Source: Paraburkholderia atlantica (GTDB lineage Bacteria; Pseudomonadota; Gammaproteobacteria; Burkholderiales; Burkholderiaceae). From it: DNA of 64,000 bases. Below, piece by piece: positions 15,004 through 23,473 of the stretch. The DNA is taken from positions 62,001-126,000 of the forward strand of contig NZ_WHNQ01000010.1 of assembly GCF_009362785.1 (NCBI RefSeq), written 5' to 3'. A model generated the notes under the pieces. It was given only the letters and a program-made list of their open reading frames with translations, made no database searches and had not been told where the DNA came from. Numbering within the stretch: position 1 is the first letter of the stretch; every line of letters begins with the position of its first letter. The position numbers and the translations under genes are program-made.

Positions 15004-16800
15004 ATGGATTCGTCAGCCAACTCTTTGATCAACCCCGACGCCCGCATGGGGCTCGCCGGCGCGCAGCCCGCGGCCGCTCAGGCCGCAGGCGGCCAGGCCG
15101 GCGGCACGGCCGACCTCGGTGGCCTCGGCGGCCTCGGAGGTCTCGGCGGCAATTTCGGCCAGCGTCTGTCCGGACTCGCGCAGATGCGCGGCAACCCGCG
15201 CGCGCCGCTGGTGTTCGCGGTCGCGCTGCTGGTGGCGGTCGTCGCCGGTCTGTTCCTGTGGTCGCGCGCGCCTAGCTACAAGGTGCTCTATAGCAATCTG
15301 TCCGACCGCGACGGCGGCTCGATCATCACCGCGCTGCAGCAGGCCAATATCCCGTACAAGCTGTCCGAAAGCGGCACCGCGGTGCTCGTGCCCGCCGAGC
15401 AGGTCCACGAGACCCGCCTGCGCCTCGCATCGCAGGGACTGCCGAAGAGCGGCTCGGTCGGTTTCGAGCTGATGGACAACCAGAAATTCGGCATCAGCCA
15501 GTTCGACGAACAGGTCAACTATCAGCGCGCGCTCGAAGGCGAACTCGAACGCACGATCGGATCGATCTCGAGCGTCAAATCGGCGCGCGTGCACCTCGCG
15601 ATTCCGAAGCCGAGCGTATTCGTGCGCGACAAGGAACCGCCGTCGGCGTCGGTGCTCGTGAACCTGTACCCGGGCCGCGTGCTCGACGAAGGGCAAGTGG
15701 TCGCGATTACGCACATGGTGGCGTCGGCGGTGCCGCAAATGCCGGTGCGCGGCGTGACGATCCTCGACCAGGACGGCAACCTGCTCACGCAGCCAACCAA
15801 CGGCAGCGGCCTCGATGCGACCCAGCTGAAGTTCCGCCAGCAGATCGAACGCAACACGCAGCAGCGCATCGACACGATCCTCGCGCCGCTGTTCGGCGCG
15901 GGCAACGCGCGCTCGCAGGTCAGCGCCGACATCGACTTCTCGCACAGCGAGCAGACTTCGGAGAAGTACGGCCCGAACGCCAATCCGCAGGACGCCGCGA
16001 TCCGCAGCCAGCAGACGAGCAGCGCCACCGAAATGTCGCAGGGCGGCGCCTCGGGCGTGCCGGGCGCGCTGTCGAATCAGCCGCCGCAGCCGGCCTCCGC
16101 GCCGATCGTGGCCGGCAACGGCGCGAGCTCGGTGAGCACGACGCCGATCAGCGATCACAAGGATTCGACCACCAACTACGAGCTCGACAAGACCGTGCGT
16201 CACATCGACCAGCCGATGGGCGGCATCCGCAGGCTGACGGTCGCGGTCGTCGTCAACTATATGCGGGTCGTCGATCCGAAGGGTCACGTGACGATGCAGC
16301 CGGTCAGCGCCGACAAGCTCGCGCAGATCACGCAGCTGGTGAAGGACGCGATGGGCTACGACGCGTCGCGCGGCGACTCGGTCAACGTGGTCAACAGCGC
16401 GTTCACCACCGACCTCGACCCGAACGCCGACCTGCCGTGGTGGCGCACGCCGGACATGCTCGCGCTGTACAAGCAGATCGCGACGTACCTCGGCATCGGC
16501 GCGGTGGCCCTGTTCCTCTACTTCGTGATGGTGAAGCCGGCGCTGCGCCGCGCGTTCCCGCCGCCGCCCGAGCCGGTGCCCGCGCTGATGTCGCCCGACG
16601 AACCGGTGCTGCTCGACGGCATCCCGGCCGACGAGCGCGACGGCGCGGTGGTCGAAATCGAAGCGGATAGCGAGAAGCTCGCGCTCGAAAACGCGAAGCA
16701 CAAGTACGAGCGGAACCTGGAGTTCGCGCGCAACATCGCGCGTCAGGATCCGAAGATCGTAGCAACCGTCGTCAAGAACTGGGTGTCCGATGAGCGCTGA
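15004..16800 (+). CDS. fliF: Flagellar MS-ring protein FliF
   Basis: A 598-residue membrane ring protein. The N-terminus has a glycine-leucine repeat (GGLGGLGGLGG), then a membrane helix about residues 69-88 (LVFAVALLVAVVAGLFLW), ring-building motifs starting YKVLYSNLSDRDGGSIITAL, a central Ser/Gly-rich periplasmic loop, the second helix (IGAVALFLYFVMVKPALRRA) near residue 500, and a cytoplasmic tail ending NIARQDPKIVATVVKNWVS that binds FliG. ATG at 15004 with GGAGA upstream is chosen; the frame is open before it without family similarity. It overlaps fliG by 11 bp and leads the fliFGHIJK operon. Confidence 0.96.
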   Translation: MDSSANSLINPDARMGLAGAQPAAAQAAGGQAGGTADLGGLGGLGGLGGNFGQRLSGLAQMRGNPRAPLVFAVALLVAVVAGLFLWSRAPSYKVLYSNLSDRDGGSIITALQQANIPYKLSESGTAVLVPAEQVHETRLRLASQGLPKSGSVGFELMDNQKFGISQFDEQVNYQRALEGELERTIGSISSVKSARVHLAIPKPSVFVRDKEPPSASVLVNLYPGRVLDEGQVVAITHMVASAVPQMPVRGVTILDQDGNLLTQPTNGSGLDATQLKFRQQIERNTQQRIDTILAPLFGAGNARSQVSADIDFSHSEQTSEKYGPNANPQDAAIRSQQTSSATEMSQGGASGVPGALSNQPPQPASAPIVAGNGASSVSTTPISDHKDSTTNYELDKTVRHIDQPMGGIRRLTVAVVVNYMRVVDPKGHVTMQPVSADKLAQITQLVKDAMGYDASRGDSVNVVNSAFTTDLDPNADLPWWRTPDMLALYKQIATYLGIGAVALFLYFVMVKPALRRAFPPPPEPVPALMSPDEPVLLDGIPADERDGAVVEIEADSEKLALENAKHKYERNLEFARNIARQDPKIVATVVKNWVSDER

Positions 16801-17785
16801 AGGCGTAGTGAAGAGCGCGCTGCTGCTGATGTCGATCGGCGAGGAAGAGGCGGCGCAGGTGTTCAAGTTTCTGGGCCCGCGTGAGGTTCAGAAAATCGGC
16901 GTCGCGATGGCCGCGCTGAAAAACGTCACCCGCGAGCAGATCGACGAGGTGCTGCAAGAGTTCGTGCGCGAGGCCGAGCAGCACACCGGCATGTCGCTCG
17001 ATTCGAGCGATTACATCCGCTCGGTGCTGACCAAGGCGCTCGGCGACGACAAGGCCGGCGCGATCATCGACCGCATCCTGCAGGGCAGCGACACGAGCGG
17101 CATCGAAGGTCTGAAGTGGATGGACTCGTCGGCGGTCGCGGAACTGATCAAGAACGAGCATCCGCAGATCATCGCGACGATCCTCGTGCATCTGGACCGC
17201 GATCAGGCCTCGGAGATCGTCTCGTGCTTCCCGGAGCGCCTGCGCAACGACGTGCTGCTGCGGATCGCGACGCTCGACGGCATCCAGCCGGCCGCGCTGC
17301 GCGAGCTCGACGACGTGCTGACCGGCCTGCTGTCGGGCAGCGACAACCTGAAGCGCAGCCCGATGGGCGGCATCCGCACAGCCGCCGAGATTCTGAACTT
17401 CATGTCGAGCAACCACGAGGAAGGCGTCATCGAAAACGTGCGCCAGTACGACGCGGAGCTCGCGCAAAAGATCATCGACCAGATGTTCGTGTTCGAGAAC
17501 CTGCTCGACCTCGAAGACCGCGCGATCCAGCTGCTGCTGAAGGAAGTCGAATCCGAGGCGCTGATCATCTCGCTGAAGGGCGCGCCGCCCGCGCTGCGTC
17601 AGAAGTTCCTGTCGAACATGTCGCAGCGCGCGGCCGAGTTGCTCGCCGAAGACCTCGACGCACGCGGCCCGGTGCGCGTGTCCGAAGTCGAGACGCAGCA
17701 GCGCCGCATCCTGCAGATCGTGCGCAACCTGGCCGAGAGCGGCCAGATCGTGATCGGCGGCAAGGCGGAAGACGCATATGTCTGA
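16790..17785 (+). CDS. fliG: Flagellar motor switch protein FliG
   Basis: A 331-residue rotor protein that binds FliF and FliM and carries the charged torque helix facing MotA. The N-terminal domain starts EGVVKSALLLMSIGEEEAAQVF; the middle domain has the EHPQIIATILVHLD motif; the C-terminal domain has MFVFENLLDLEDRAIQLLLK and ALRQKFLSNMSQRAAELLAE, with alternating charges. Length is normal for the family. It starts inside the end of fliF and its end overlaps fliH by 8 bp. Confidence 0.97.
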   Translation: MSAEGVVKSALLLMSIGEEEAAQVFKFLGPREVQKIGVAMAALKNVTREQIDEVLQEFVREAEQHTGMSLDSSDYIRSVLTKALGDDKAGAIIDRILQGSDTSGIEGLKWMDSSAVAELIKNEHPQIIATILVHLDRDQASEIVSCFPERLRNDVLLRIATLDGIQPAALRELDDVLTGLLSGSDNLKRSPMGGIRTAAEILNFMSSNHEEGVIENVRQYDAELAQKIIDQMFVFENLLDLEDRAIQLLLKEVESEALIISLKGAPPALRQKFLSNMSQRAAELLAEDLDARGPVRVSEVETQQRRILQIVRNLAESGQIVIGGKAEDAYV

Positions 17786-18461
17786 TCCGAACGCCCCGGC
17801 AAAGGACGGCCTCTCGGCTTACCAACGCTGGGAGATGGCGTCGTTCGACCCGGCTCCGCCGCCGCCCCCGCCGGCCGAGCCCGAGTTCGACGAGCGCGCG
17901 TTCGAAGCCGAACTCGAGCGCCGCCGCGAAGCCGCGCATGCGCAGGGCGTCGCGTCCGGTCATGTGGCCGGCCAGGCGCTCGGCTATCAGGCGGGCTACG
18001 ACCAGGGGCACGCGCAGGGTTTCGCGCAGGGCCAGACCGAGGCGCGCGAGGAAGCGATGCGGCTCGCCGCGCTCGCCGAAACCTTCAAGACTGCGCTCGA
18101 CGGCGCGCAGCACGCGATCTCCGAAACGCTGATCGCGCTCGCGCTCGACATCGCGCAGCAGGTCGTGCGCCAGCATGTGCAGCACGACCCGACCGCGCTG
18201 ATCGCGGCCGCGCGCGAGGTGCTCGCGGCCGAGCCCGCGCTCTCCGGCGCGCCGGCGCTGATCGTGAGTCCCGCGGATCTGCCGGTGGTCGAGGCGTATC
18301 TGCTCGAAGAATTGCAAACGCGCGGCTGGACCGTGCGCACCGATGCATCGGTGGAGCGTGGCGGTTGCCGCGCGCAGGCCGGCACCGGTGAGGTCGACGC
18401 GGGGATCGATACGCGCTGGCAGCGCGTCGCCGCCGCGCTCGGCAAGGTGAGCACGTGGTGA
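17778..18461 (+). CDS. fliH: Flagellar export regulator FliH
   Basis: A 227-residue cytoplasmic protein that forms a dimer holding FliI and links it to the C ring. A proline-rich stretch (PAPPPPPPAEPEFDE) follows the N-terminus; then comes the glycine-spaced helix typical of FliH (ASGHVAGQALGYQAGYDQGH then AQGFAQGQTEAREEA), with GxxxG repeats. The C-terminal globular part follows with ALDIAQQVVRQHVQHD and EVDAGIDTRWQRVAAAL. Both ends overlap neighbours (fliG and fliI), showing tight coupling. Confidence 0.93.
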   Translation: MSDPNAPAKDGLSAYQRWEMASFDPAPPPPPPAEPEFDERAFEAELERRREAAHAQGVASGHVAGQALGYQAGYDQGHAQGFAQGQTEAREEAMRLAALAETFKTALDGAQHAISETLIALALDIAQQVVRQHVQHDPTALIAAAREVLAAEPALSGAPALIVSPADLPVVEAYLLEELQTRGWTVRTDASVERGGCRAQAGTGEVDAGIDTRWQRVAAALGKVSTW

Positions 18462-20089
18462 AGCCGACACTCGACGAGATCCGCGCGAGCGACCTGACGC
18501 CGCTCGAACGCGAACTCGCGTTGGCGTCGTTCGGCGCCGAGGCGCTGGCCGATGTCGAGTCGGCCGGTTTTCCGGAACCACCGGATGCGGCATGGCACGC
18601 TCCCGCGACTGCGCAGCCGGCGACAGGCGCGGCGGTGAGCCGCGAGTCCGCCGCGACGGAGCACGCCCCGCACGCACCGCACGCACCGCACGCACCGTCC
18701 TACGATCCCGCGCTCGACATCAATCCGCACATGCAGGCATGGCGCGGCCAGCTCGACGCGCTGCGCGCGCGCAACGCGATCGCGAAGCCGCTGCGCGCGT
18801 GCGGGCGTCTGACGCGCGCGGCCGGTCTGGTGCTCGAAGCGGTCGGGCTGCGCCTGTCGGTCGGCGCCGAAGTGATGATCGAGCTGCCGCCCGGCAGTTC
18901 GCTGCCGATGGCCGAAGCCGAAGTGGTCGGCTTCTCCGGCGACAAGCTGTTCCTGATGCCGACCACCGAAGTGATCGGCCTGTTGCCCGGCGCGCGCGTC
19001 TTTCCGCTCGAAAGCGCGCCGATCGCCGACCCGCTCGCCGGTGCGAAGCGTCTGCCGGTCGGCTGGGAATTGCTCGGCCGCGTGCTCGACGCATCGGGCC
19101 GTCCGCTCGACGGGCTCGGCCCGCTCGGCACGCAAACCGATGCGCCGCTGTCCGCGCCGGTCATCAATCCGCTCAATCGCGAGCCGATTCACAAGGTGCT
19201 CGACGTCGGCGTGCGCGCGATCAACTCGCTGTTGACCGTCGGCCGTGGTCAGCGCATGGGGCTGTTCGCGGGTTCGGGCGTCGGTAAATCGGTGCTGCTC
19301 GGCACGATGGCGCGCTACACCAGCGCCGAGGTGATCGTGATTGGCCTGATCGGCGAACGCGGCCGCGAAGTGAAGGAGTTCATCGAACAGATCCTCGGCG
19401 AGGAAGGTTTGGCGCGCTCGGTCGTGATCGCCGCGCCGGCCGACGTGTCGCCGCTATTGCGGATGCAGGCCGCCGCGTACTCGACCTCGCTCGCCGAATA
19501 CTTCCGCGACCAGGGCAAGCACGTGCTGCTGCTGATGGATTCGCTGACCCGTTACGCGATGGCGCAGCGCGAGATCGCGCTGGCGATCGGCGAGCCGCCC
19601 GCGACCAAGGGCTATCCGCCGTCGGTGTTCGCGAAGCTGCCGGCGCTGGTCGAGCGCACCGGCAACGGACCGGCGGGCGGCGGCTCGATCACCGCGTTCT
19701 ACACGGTGCTCACCGAAGGCGACGACCAGCAGGACCCGATCGCCGACTCGGCGCGCGCGATTCTCGACGGCCACATCGTGCTGTCGCGCTCGCTCGCCGA
19801 AGCCGGCCACTACCCCGCGATCGATATCGAAGCGTCGATTAGCCGGGCAATGACCGCGCTGATCGACGATAACCATCTGAATAAAACGCGTATGTTCAAG
19901 CAGATGCTGTCGCGCTATCAGCGCAACCGCGATCTGATCAACGTCGGCGCTTATTCCGCCGGGCGCGACGCGCTGCTCGATCGCGCGATCGCGCTGTACC
20001 CGCGGATGGAAGCGTTCCTGCAGCAAGGTTTTCGCGAGTGCGCGAACTTCCAGCCGAGCATCGACATGCTGAACGCGCTGTTTGCCTAG
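18455..20089 (+). CDS. fliI: Flagellum-specific ATPase FliI
   Basis: A 544-residue F1-beta-like ATPase of the flagellar export system. The P-loop GLFAGSGVGKSVLLG is near residue 270, followed by VIGLIGERGREVKEFIE, Walker B in VLLLMDSLTRYAMAQREI, and the FliI-specific C-terminus ALYPRMEAFLQQGFRECANF. It is about 90 residues longer than the E. coli protein because of an N-terminal extension containing a short HAP tandem (APHAPHAPHAP). GTG at 18455 or 18458 starts it inside the fliH end. fliJ follows after 17 bp. Confidence 0.96.
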   Translation: MVKPTLDEIRASDLTPLERELALASFGAEALADVESAGFPEPPDAAWHAPATAQPATGAAVSRESAATEHAPHAPHAPHAPSYDPALDINPHMQAWRGQLDALRARNAIAKPLRACGRLTRAAGLVLEAVGLRLSVGAEVMIELPPGSSLPMAEAEVVGFSGDKLFLMPTTEVIGLLPGARVFPLESAPIADPLAGAKRLPVGWELLGRVLDASGRPLDGLGPLGTQTDAPLSAPVINPLNREPIHKVLDVGVRAINSLLTVGRGQRMGLFAGSGVGKSVLLGTMARYTSAEVIVIGLIGERGREVKEFIEQILGEEGLARSVVIAAPADVSPLLRMQAAAYSTSLAEYFRDQGKHVLLLMDSLTRYAMAQREIALAIGEPPATKGYPPSVFAKLPALVERTGNGPAGGGSITAFYTVLTEGDDQQDPIADSARAILDGHIVLSRSLAEAGHYPAIDIEASISRAMTALIDDNHLNKTRMFKQMLSRYQRNRDLINVGAYSAGRDALLDRAIALYPRMEAFLQQGFRECANFQPSIDMLNALFA

Positions 20090-20106
20090 GATCGAGGAGG
20101 CTGATT

Positions 20107-20556
20107 ATGTCGAAACACTTTCCGATCAAGACGCTGATCGGTCTCGCGCAGGACGACGTGGACGCCGCCGCGCAGCGGCTCGGCCGCGCGCAGCGCGAGC
20201 GCAACGACGTACAGGCGCAACTCGATGCACTCGTGCAGTACCGCAACGAATACTATGCACGCTTCACCGAGAGCGCGCAGTCGGGGATGCCCGCCGGCAA
20301 CATGCGCAACTTCCAGGCGTTCCTCGACACGCTCGACGGAGCGATCGAGCAGCAGCGCAACCTGCTCGCGGCGGCGAGCGCGCGCGTCGAGATGGCGAAG
20401 CCCGACTGGCAGCGCCAGAAGCAGAAGCTCGGCTCGTACGAAGTGCTGCAGGCACGCGGCGAGGCGGCCGAGGCGAAGGTGGCGGCGCGGCGCGAACAGC
20501 GCGACGCCGACGAATTTGCGGCGCGGAGTCTGCGCATGCGAGCCGACGGCGCGTGA
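20107..20556 (+). CDS. fliJ: Flagellar export protein FliJ
   Basis: A 149-residue coiled-coil protein that sits in the FliI hexamer like a central stalk and contacts FlhA. The sequence is almost all helix with heptad-like charges: DDVDAAAQRLGRAQRERND and QRQKQKLGSYEVLQARGEAA. ATG at 20107 follows GAGGAGG, which decides the start over the longer open frame. Length is normal for the family. Confidence 0.92.
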   Translation: MSKHFPIKTLIGLAQDDVDAAAQRLGRAQRERNDVQAQLDALVQYRNEYYARFTESAQSGMPAGNMRNFQAFLDTLDGAIEQQRNLLAAASARVEMAKPDWQRQKQKLGSYEVLQARGEAAEAKVAARREQRDADEFAARSLRMRADGA

Positions 20557-20617
20557 GGCCTTGCCGCACGGTTAATGCCTGACGGCACACCCGTTTGACC
20601 GATTCACAGGATTCTTT

Positions 20618-22159
20618 ATGTCGCTTCTTTCACAGATCGGCTCGCAACTGAGCACGCTGCTCGACGCGAGCAGCAATGGATCGAGCAGCGCGGCCGCGAA
20701 CGCCGCGAGCTCGACGCCGTTCGCGCAGACCTTGCAGCAAAGCATCGACCAGCAGAACAGCGCGAATCAACAGCAGACCAGTTCAACGAAGGCGTCGCAA
20801 GCCTCGGCACCGAGCGCGCCCAGCGCACCCGCGCCCGTGCCCGCTCCCTCGCGGCAGAGCGCGAGCAGTAGCCAGAACGGCAGCGGCACGGCGAGCAACG
20901 CGGCCAGCGCCAGCGCGTCATCGTCGTCCACAACATCCACGACGTCGACGACACCCGCGCAGCAGGCATCGAACAGCCAGTCGACCACGACGCAAACCAG
21001 GCAGCAAGACACCAAGGCGCAAACCGACGCTGGCGCGCTCGCTGCCGCGGCGGCTGCCGCGCAGGCGCAGGCGCAAGCGCAGGCACAGGCACAGGCACAG
21101 GCCGCCGTCATTAACACCGACGCGAACGCGACCACCGCGACCGATGCCGCAAGCTCCGCGACCGACGCGCTGAGCGCGCTGGCCGGCACGGCCACGAGCG
21201 CGCTCACGGCCACCGCGGCAAGCAGAAAAGGCGCGGTCGATCCGAAGTCGCTGCAGGACGCATTGCAGAATGCGCTGTCCGCGCTATCGAGCGGCCAGGG
21301 CGCGGTGCCGGCGGCCTCGCTCGCTAGCGGCGCGGCGGCGAAAGCCGCGAGCGTATCGAGCGCGGTACGCGGCCTTAGCAACCCGAAAAACGACCTGAAC
21401 GGCACCTCGGACGACAAGACGCCCGGCACCGGCAAGGGCGCCTCGACCACCCACACGATGCCGACGACGGCAACGGCCGCCGCGACCGCGCTGGCCGATC
21501 CATCGACAGCGAAGTCGGCCGCCGATGCAATCAGCGCCGCGGCCGCGACCAGCGGCCAGGCCGACAATCTCGCCTCGACGCGCAGCGCGTCCGAGGCGGC
21601 GAACGCCGCGCTGGCCGCGACGCAGGCGGCAGCGAACGCCGCGAGCACGACGGCGGCGGTGCAGAGCACCGGCAACGCGAGCGCGGCCGCCGCCGCGAAC
21701 GCGTTGACGCCGCAGGTCGGCACGAGCGCCTGGGAAGAAGCGCTGAGCCAGAAGGTGGTGTTTTTGTCGAATGCGCATTCGCAGAGTGCTGAGCTGACGC
21801 TCAATCCGAAGGATCTGGGGCCGTTGCAGGTCGTGTTGCAGGTGGCGGATAACCATGCGCATGCGCTGTTCGTGTCGCAGCACCAGTCGGTGCGGGAGGC
21901 GGTCGAGGCGGCGTTGCCGAAGCTTCGCGAGGCGATGGAGTCCAATGGAATTGGGCTCGGCAGTGCGAGCGTGAGTGATGGGTTTGCCCGGCAAAGCGGG
22001 CAACAGCAGCAGCAGCAGCAGAGCGCTGGCGCGGGTGGGGCGAATGGGAAGGATGGTGGTCGTGGTTCCCTTACAGGGGAGGGCTCTGCGGACTCCAGGG
22101 ATGCCATCGCTAATGTTGCCGTGCGGCAGCAGGTTGGATTAGTCGATACGTTTGCCTAG
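20618..22159 (+). CDS. fliK: Flagellar hook-length control protein FliK
   Basis: A 513-residue export-switch ruler. Residues 1-370 are low complexity, rich in Ala, Ser, Thr and Gln, with a six-base repeat coding (Gln-Ala)n at about 21058-21104 and a CAG run coding poly-Gln near 22003-22020. The conserved domain is C-terminal: WEEALSQKVVFLSNAHSQSA then ELTLNPKDLGPLQVVLQVAD and VREAVEAALPKLREAMESNG. It measures the hook and then switches FlhB to filament substrates. Last gene before the repeat-filled gap. Confidence 0.94.
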   Translation: MSLLSQIGSQLSTLLDASSNGSSSAAANAASSTPFAQTLQQSIDQQNSANQQQTSSTKASQASAPSAPSAPAPVPAPSRQSASSSQNGSGTASNAASASASSSSTTSTTSTTPAQQASNSQSTTTQTRQQDTKAQTDAGALAAAAAAAQAQAQAQAQAQAQAAVINTDANATTATDAASSATDALSALAGTATSALTATAASRKGAVDPKSLQDALQNALSALSSGQGAVPAASLASGAAAKAASVSSAVRGLSNPKNDLNGTSDDKTPGTGKGASTTHTMPTTATAAATALADPSTAKSAADAISAAAATSGQADNLASTRSASEAANAALAATQAAANAASTTAAVQSTGNASAAAAANALTPQVGTSAWEEALSQKVVFLSNAHSQSAELTLNPKDLGPLQVVLQVADNHAHALFVSQHQSVREAVEAALPKLREAMESNGIGLGSASVSDGFARQSGQQQQQQQSAGAGGANGKDGGRGSLTGEGSADSRDAIANVAVRQQVGLVDTFA

Positions 22160-22197
22160 AGCGAGGCGGGCGCTTCTTTTTCGTTGTTCTGGCTTTC

Positions 22198-22475
22198 TTG
22201 GCCTTTCCTTGTTGTCTTATCGGTCTATTGGCGTTGCCCCTGTGCGGGGCGGCACCTACTTTCTTTGCTGCTGCAAAGAAAGTAGGCAAAGAAGACAGCT
22301 CAAACCGCTAACTCTTAAGCGGGTTTCTCGGTGTGCGTGAGGTAGTGGTGCATCTGGAATCCGTGCTCCCGCACATTCCACCCCGGTGACAAGGCAGTCA
22401 TTCTTCCGGCGGCGCCACGCGCGCCGAAGCCCCGCTCCAAAACCACCGGTTGTTTCAGCGCATCGCCGAGGCGCA
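22198..22475 (+). repeat. Dispersed repeat, copy C
   Basis: A diverged copy of A and B in the same orientation, beginning TTGGCCTTTCC about 39 bp after the fliK stop. The perfect hairpin is at 22255-22286. It forms an inverted pair with copy D. Confidence 0.88.
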
Positions 22476-22564
22476 GCCGACGGCCCCGCTGCGCCGGCCA
22501 AACCATTGGTTTCCCAGGCAGACCCGTCCGCGACGCACGTAGTGCGGAGTGGGAAGGATGATGG

Positions 22565-22762
22565 CTTTGTCACGAACGGGGAATGTGCGGGGGCACGGAT
22601 TCCAGATGCACCACTACCCCTGCCAAGCCAGGGGACCCGCTTATGAGCTTGCGGTTTGAGCTGTCTTCTTTGCCTACTTTCTTTGCAGCAGCAAAGAAAG
22701 TAGGTGCCGCCCCGCACAGGGGCAACGCTAATAGACCGATAAGACAACAAGGAAAGGCCAAC
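22565..22762 (-). repeat. Dispersed repeat, copy D
   Basis: A copy in opposite orientation, with its hairpin at 22673-22704 (here with an AGCA loop because it is reversed). It lacks the outer part seen at the right ends of A, B and C. With copy C it makes an imperfect palindrome with arms of about 195 bp and a centre of about 175 bp. The 755-bp gap between fliK and fliL is filled by this structure; the remaining 22763-22914 is A-rich with a short direct repeat around CCAGAAATAG. Confidence 0.88.
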
Positions 22763-22914
22763 AAAGCAAAGAATAAAGACAAGAAAAACAACCAAAAACC
22801 AGAAACACCCAGAAATAGCCAGAAATAGCCCTTCTTTTCGACCCATAGCGCCGCAGGCAAATCAACAACAATCACCCTAACCCTTACTACGCCAGCACCA
22901 GGCTGGCAACCCAA

Positions 22915-23415
22915 ATGGCAACTACGACCGCCCCGCAACAAGCCGCGCCCGCCTCGCCGGGCCCCATGAAGCGCATCATCCTGATCGTCCTCATTGCGCT
23001 GATCGCCGCGGGCGCTGCCGGTGCCGGCGTGTGGTTCTTCATGTCGAAGCGCGCACCCGTCGCCGTATCGGCCGAAGCAGCGCCGGCGCTGTCCGCCGCG
23101 CCGCTGTTCTTCCCGCTCGAATCGATGACCGTCAACCTGCAATCGGACGACGGCCAGCAACACTTCCTGCGCATCGGCCTCACGCTGAAGCTCGGCGACG
23201 CCGGCACCCAGCAGGCGCTCACCGATCACATGCCGGAAGTGCGCAGCCGCATCCTGCTCGCGCTGTCGAACAAGCACCCCGAAGAACTCGCGCCGCTCGA
23301 AGGCAAGCGCTCGCTCGCCCAAGAGCTGAAGACGCTGATCACGGAGCCGACCGAGCGGGGCGTCGCACCGATCCGCGTGCAGGACGTGCTGTTCACCGAG
23401 TTCGTCGTGCAGTGA
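22915..23415 (+). CDS. fliL: Flagellar basal-body-associated protein FliL
   Basis: A 166-residue single-pass inner-membrane protein that surrounds the stator and affects torque. The membrane helix is at about residues 20-43 (KRIILIVLIALIAAGAAGAG), then a linker and the periplasmic domain FFPLESMTVNLQSDDGQQHF, ending VLFTEFVVQ as in most FliL. ATG at 22915 is used, but no clear ribosome site is visible upstream. It is cut off from fliK by 755 bp of repeats, so fliLMNOPQR probably has its own promoter or depends on read-through. Confidence 0.94.
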   Translation: MATTTAPQQAAPASPGPMKRIILIVLIALIAAGAAGAGVWFFMSKRAPVAVSAEAAPALSAAPLFFPLESMTVNLQSDDGQQHFLRIGLTLKLGDAGTQQALTDHMPEVRSRILLALSNKHPEELAPLEGKRSLAQELKTLITEPTERGVAPIRVQDVLFTEFVVQ

Positions 23416-23473
23416 CGTGGCCTTGTCTAGCGCTGCCATCATCAATCGCCAAGGGACGCACGAGGAATAAGCA

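Noticed and set aside
15013..16866. 617-residue minus-strand open frame
   Set aside because: Antisense shadow of fliF; no recognisable domain.
20618..21720. Possible CRISPR or satellite array in the low-complexity part of fliK
   Set aside because: Repeats are short, imperfect and in frame as Ala/Ser/Gln codons, with no spacer structure.
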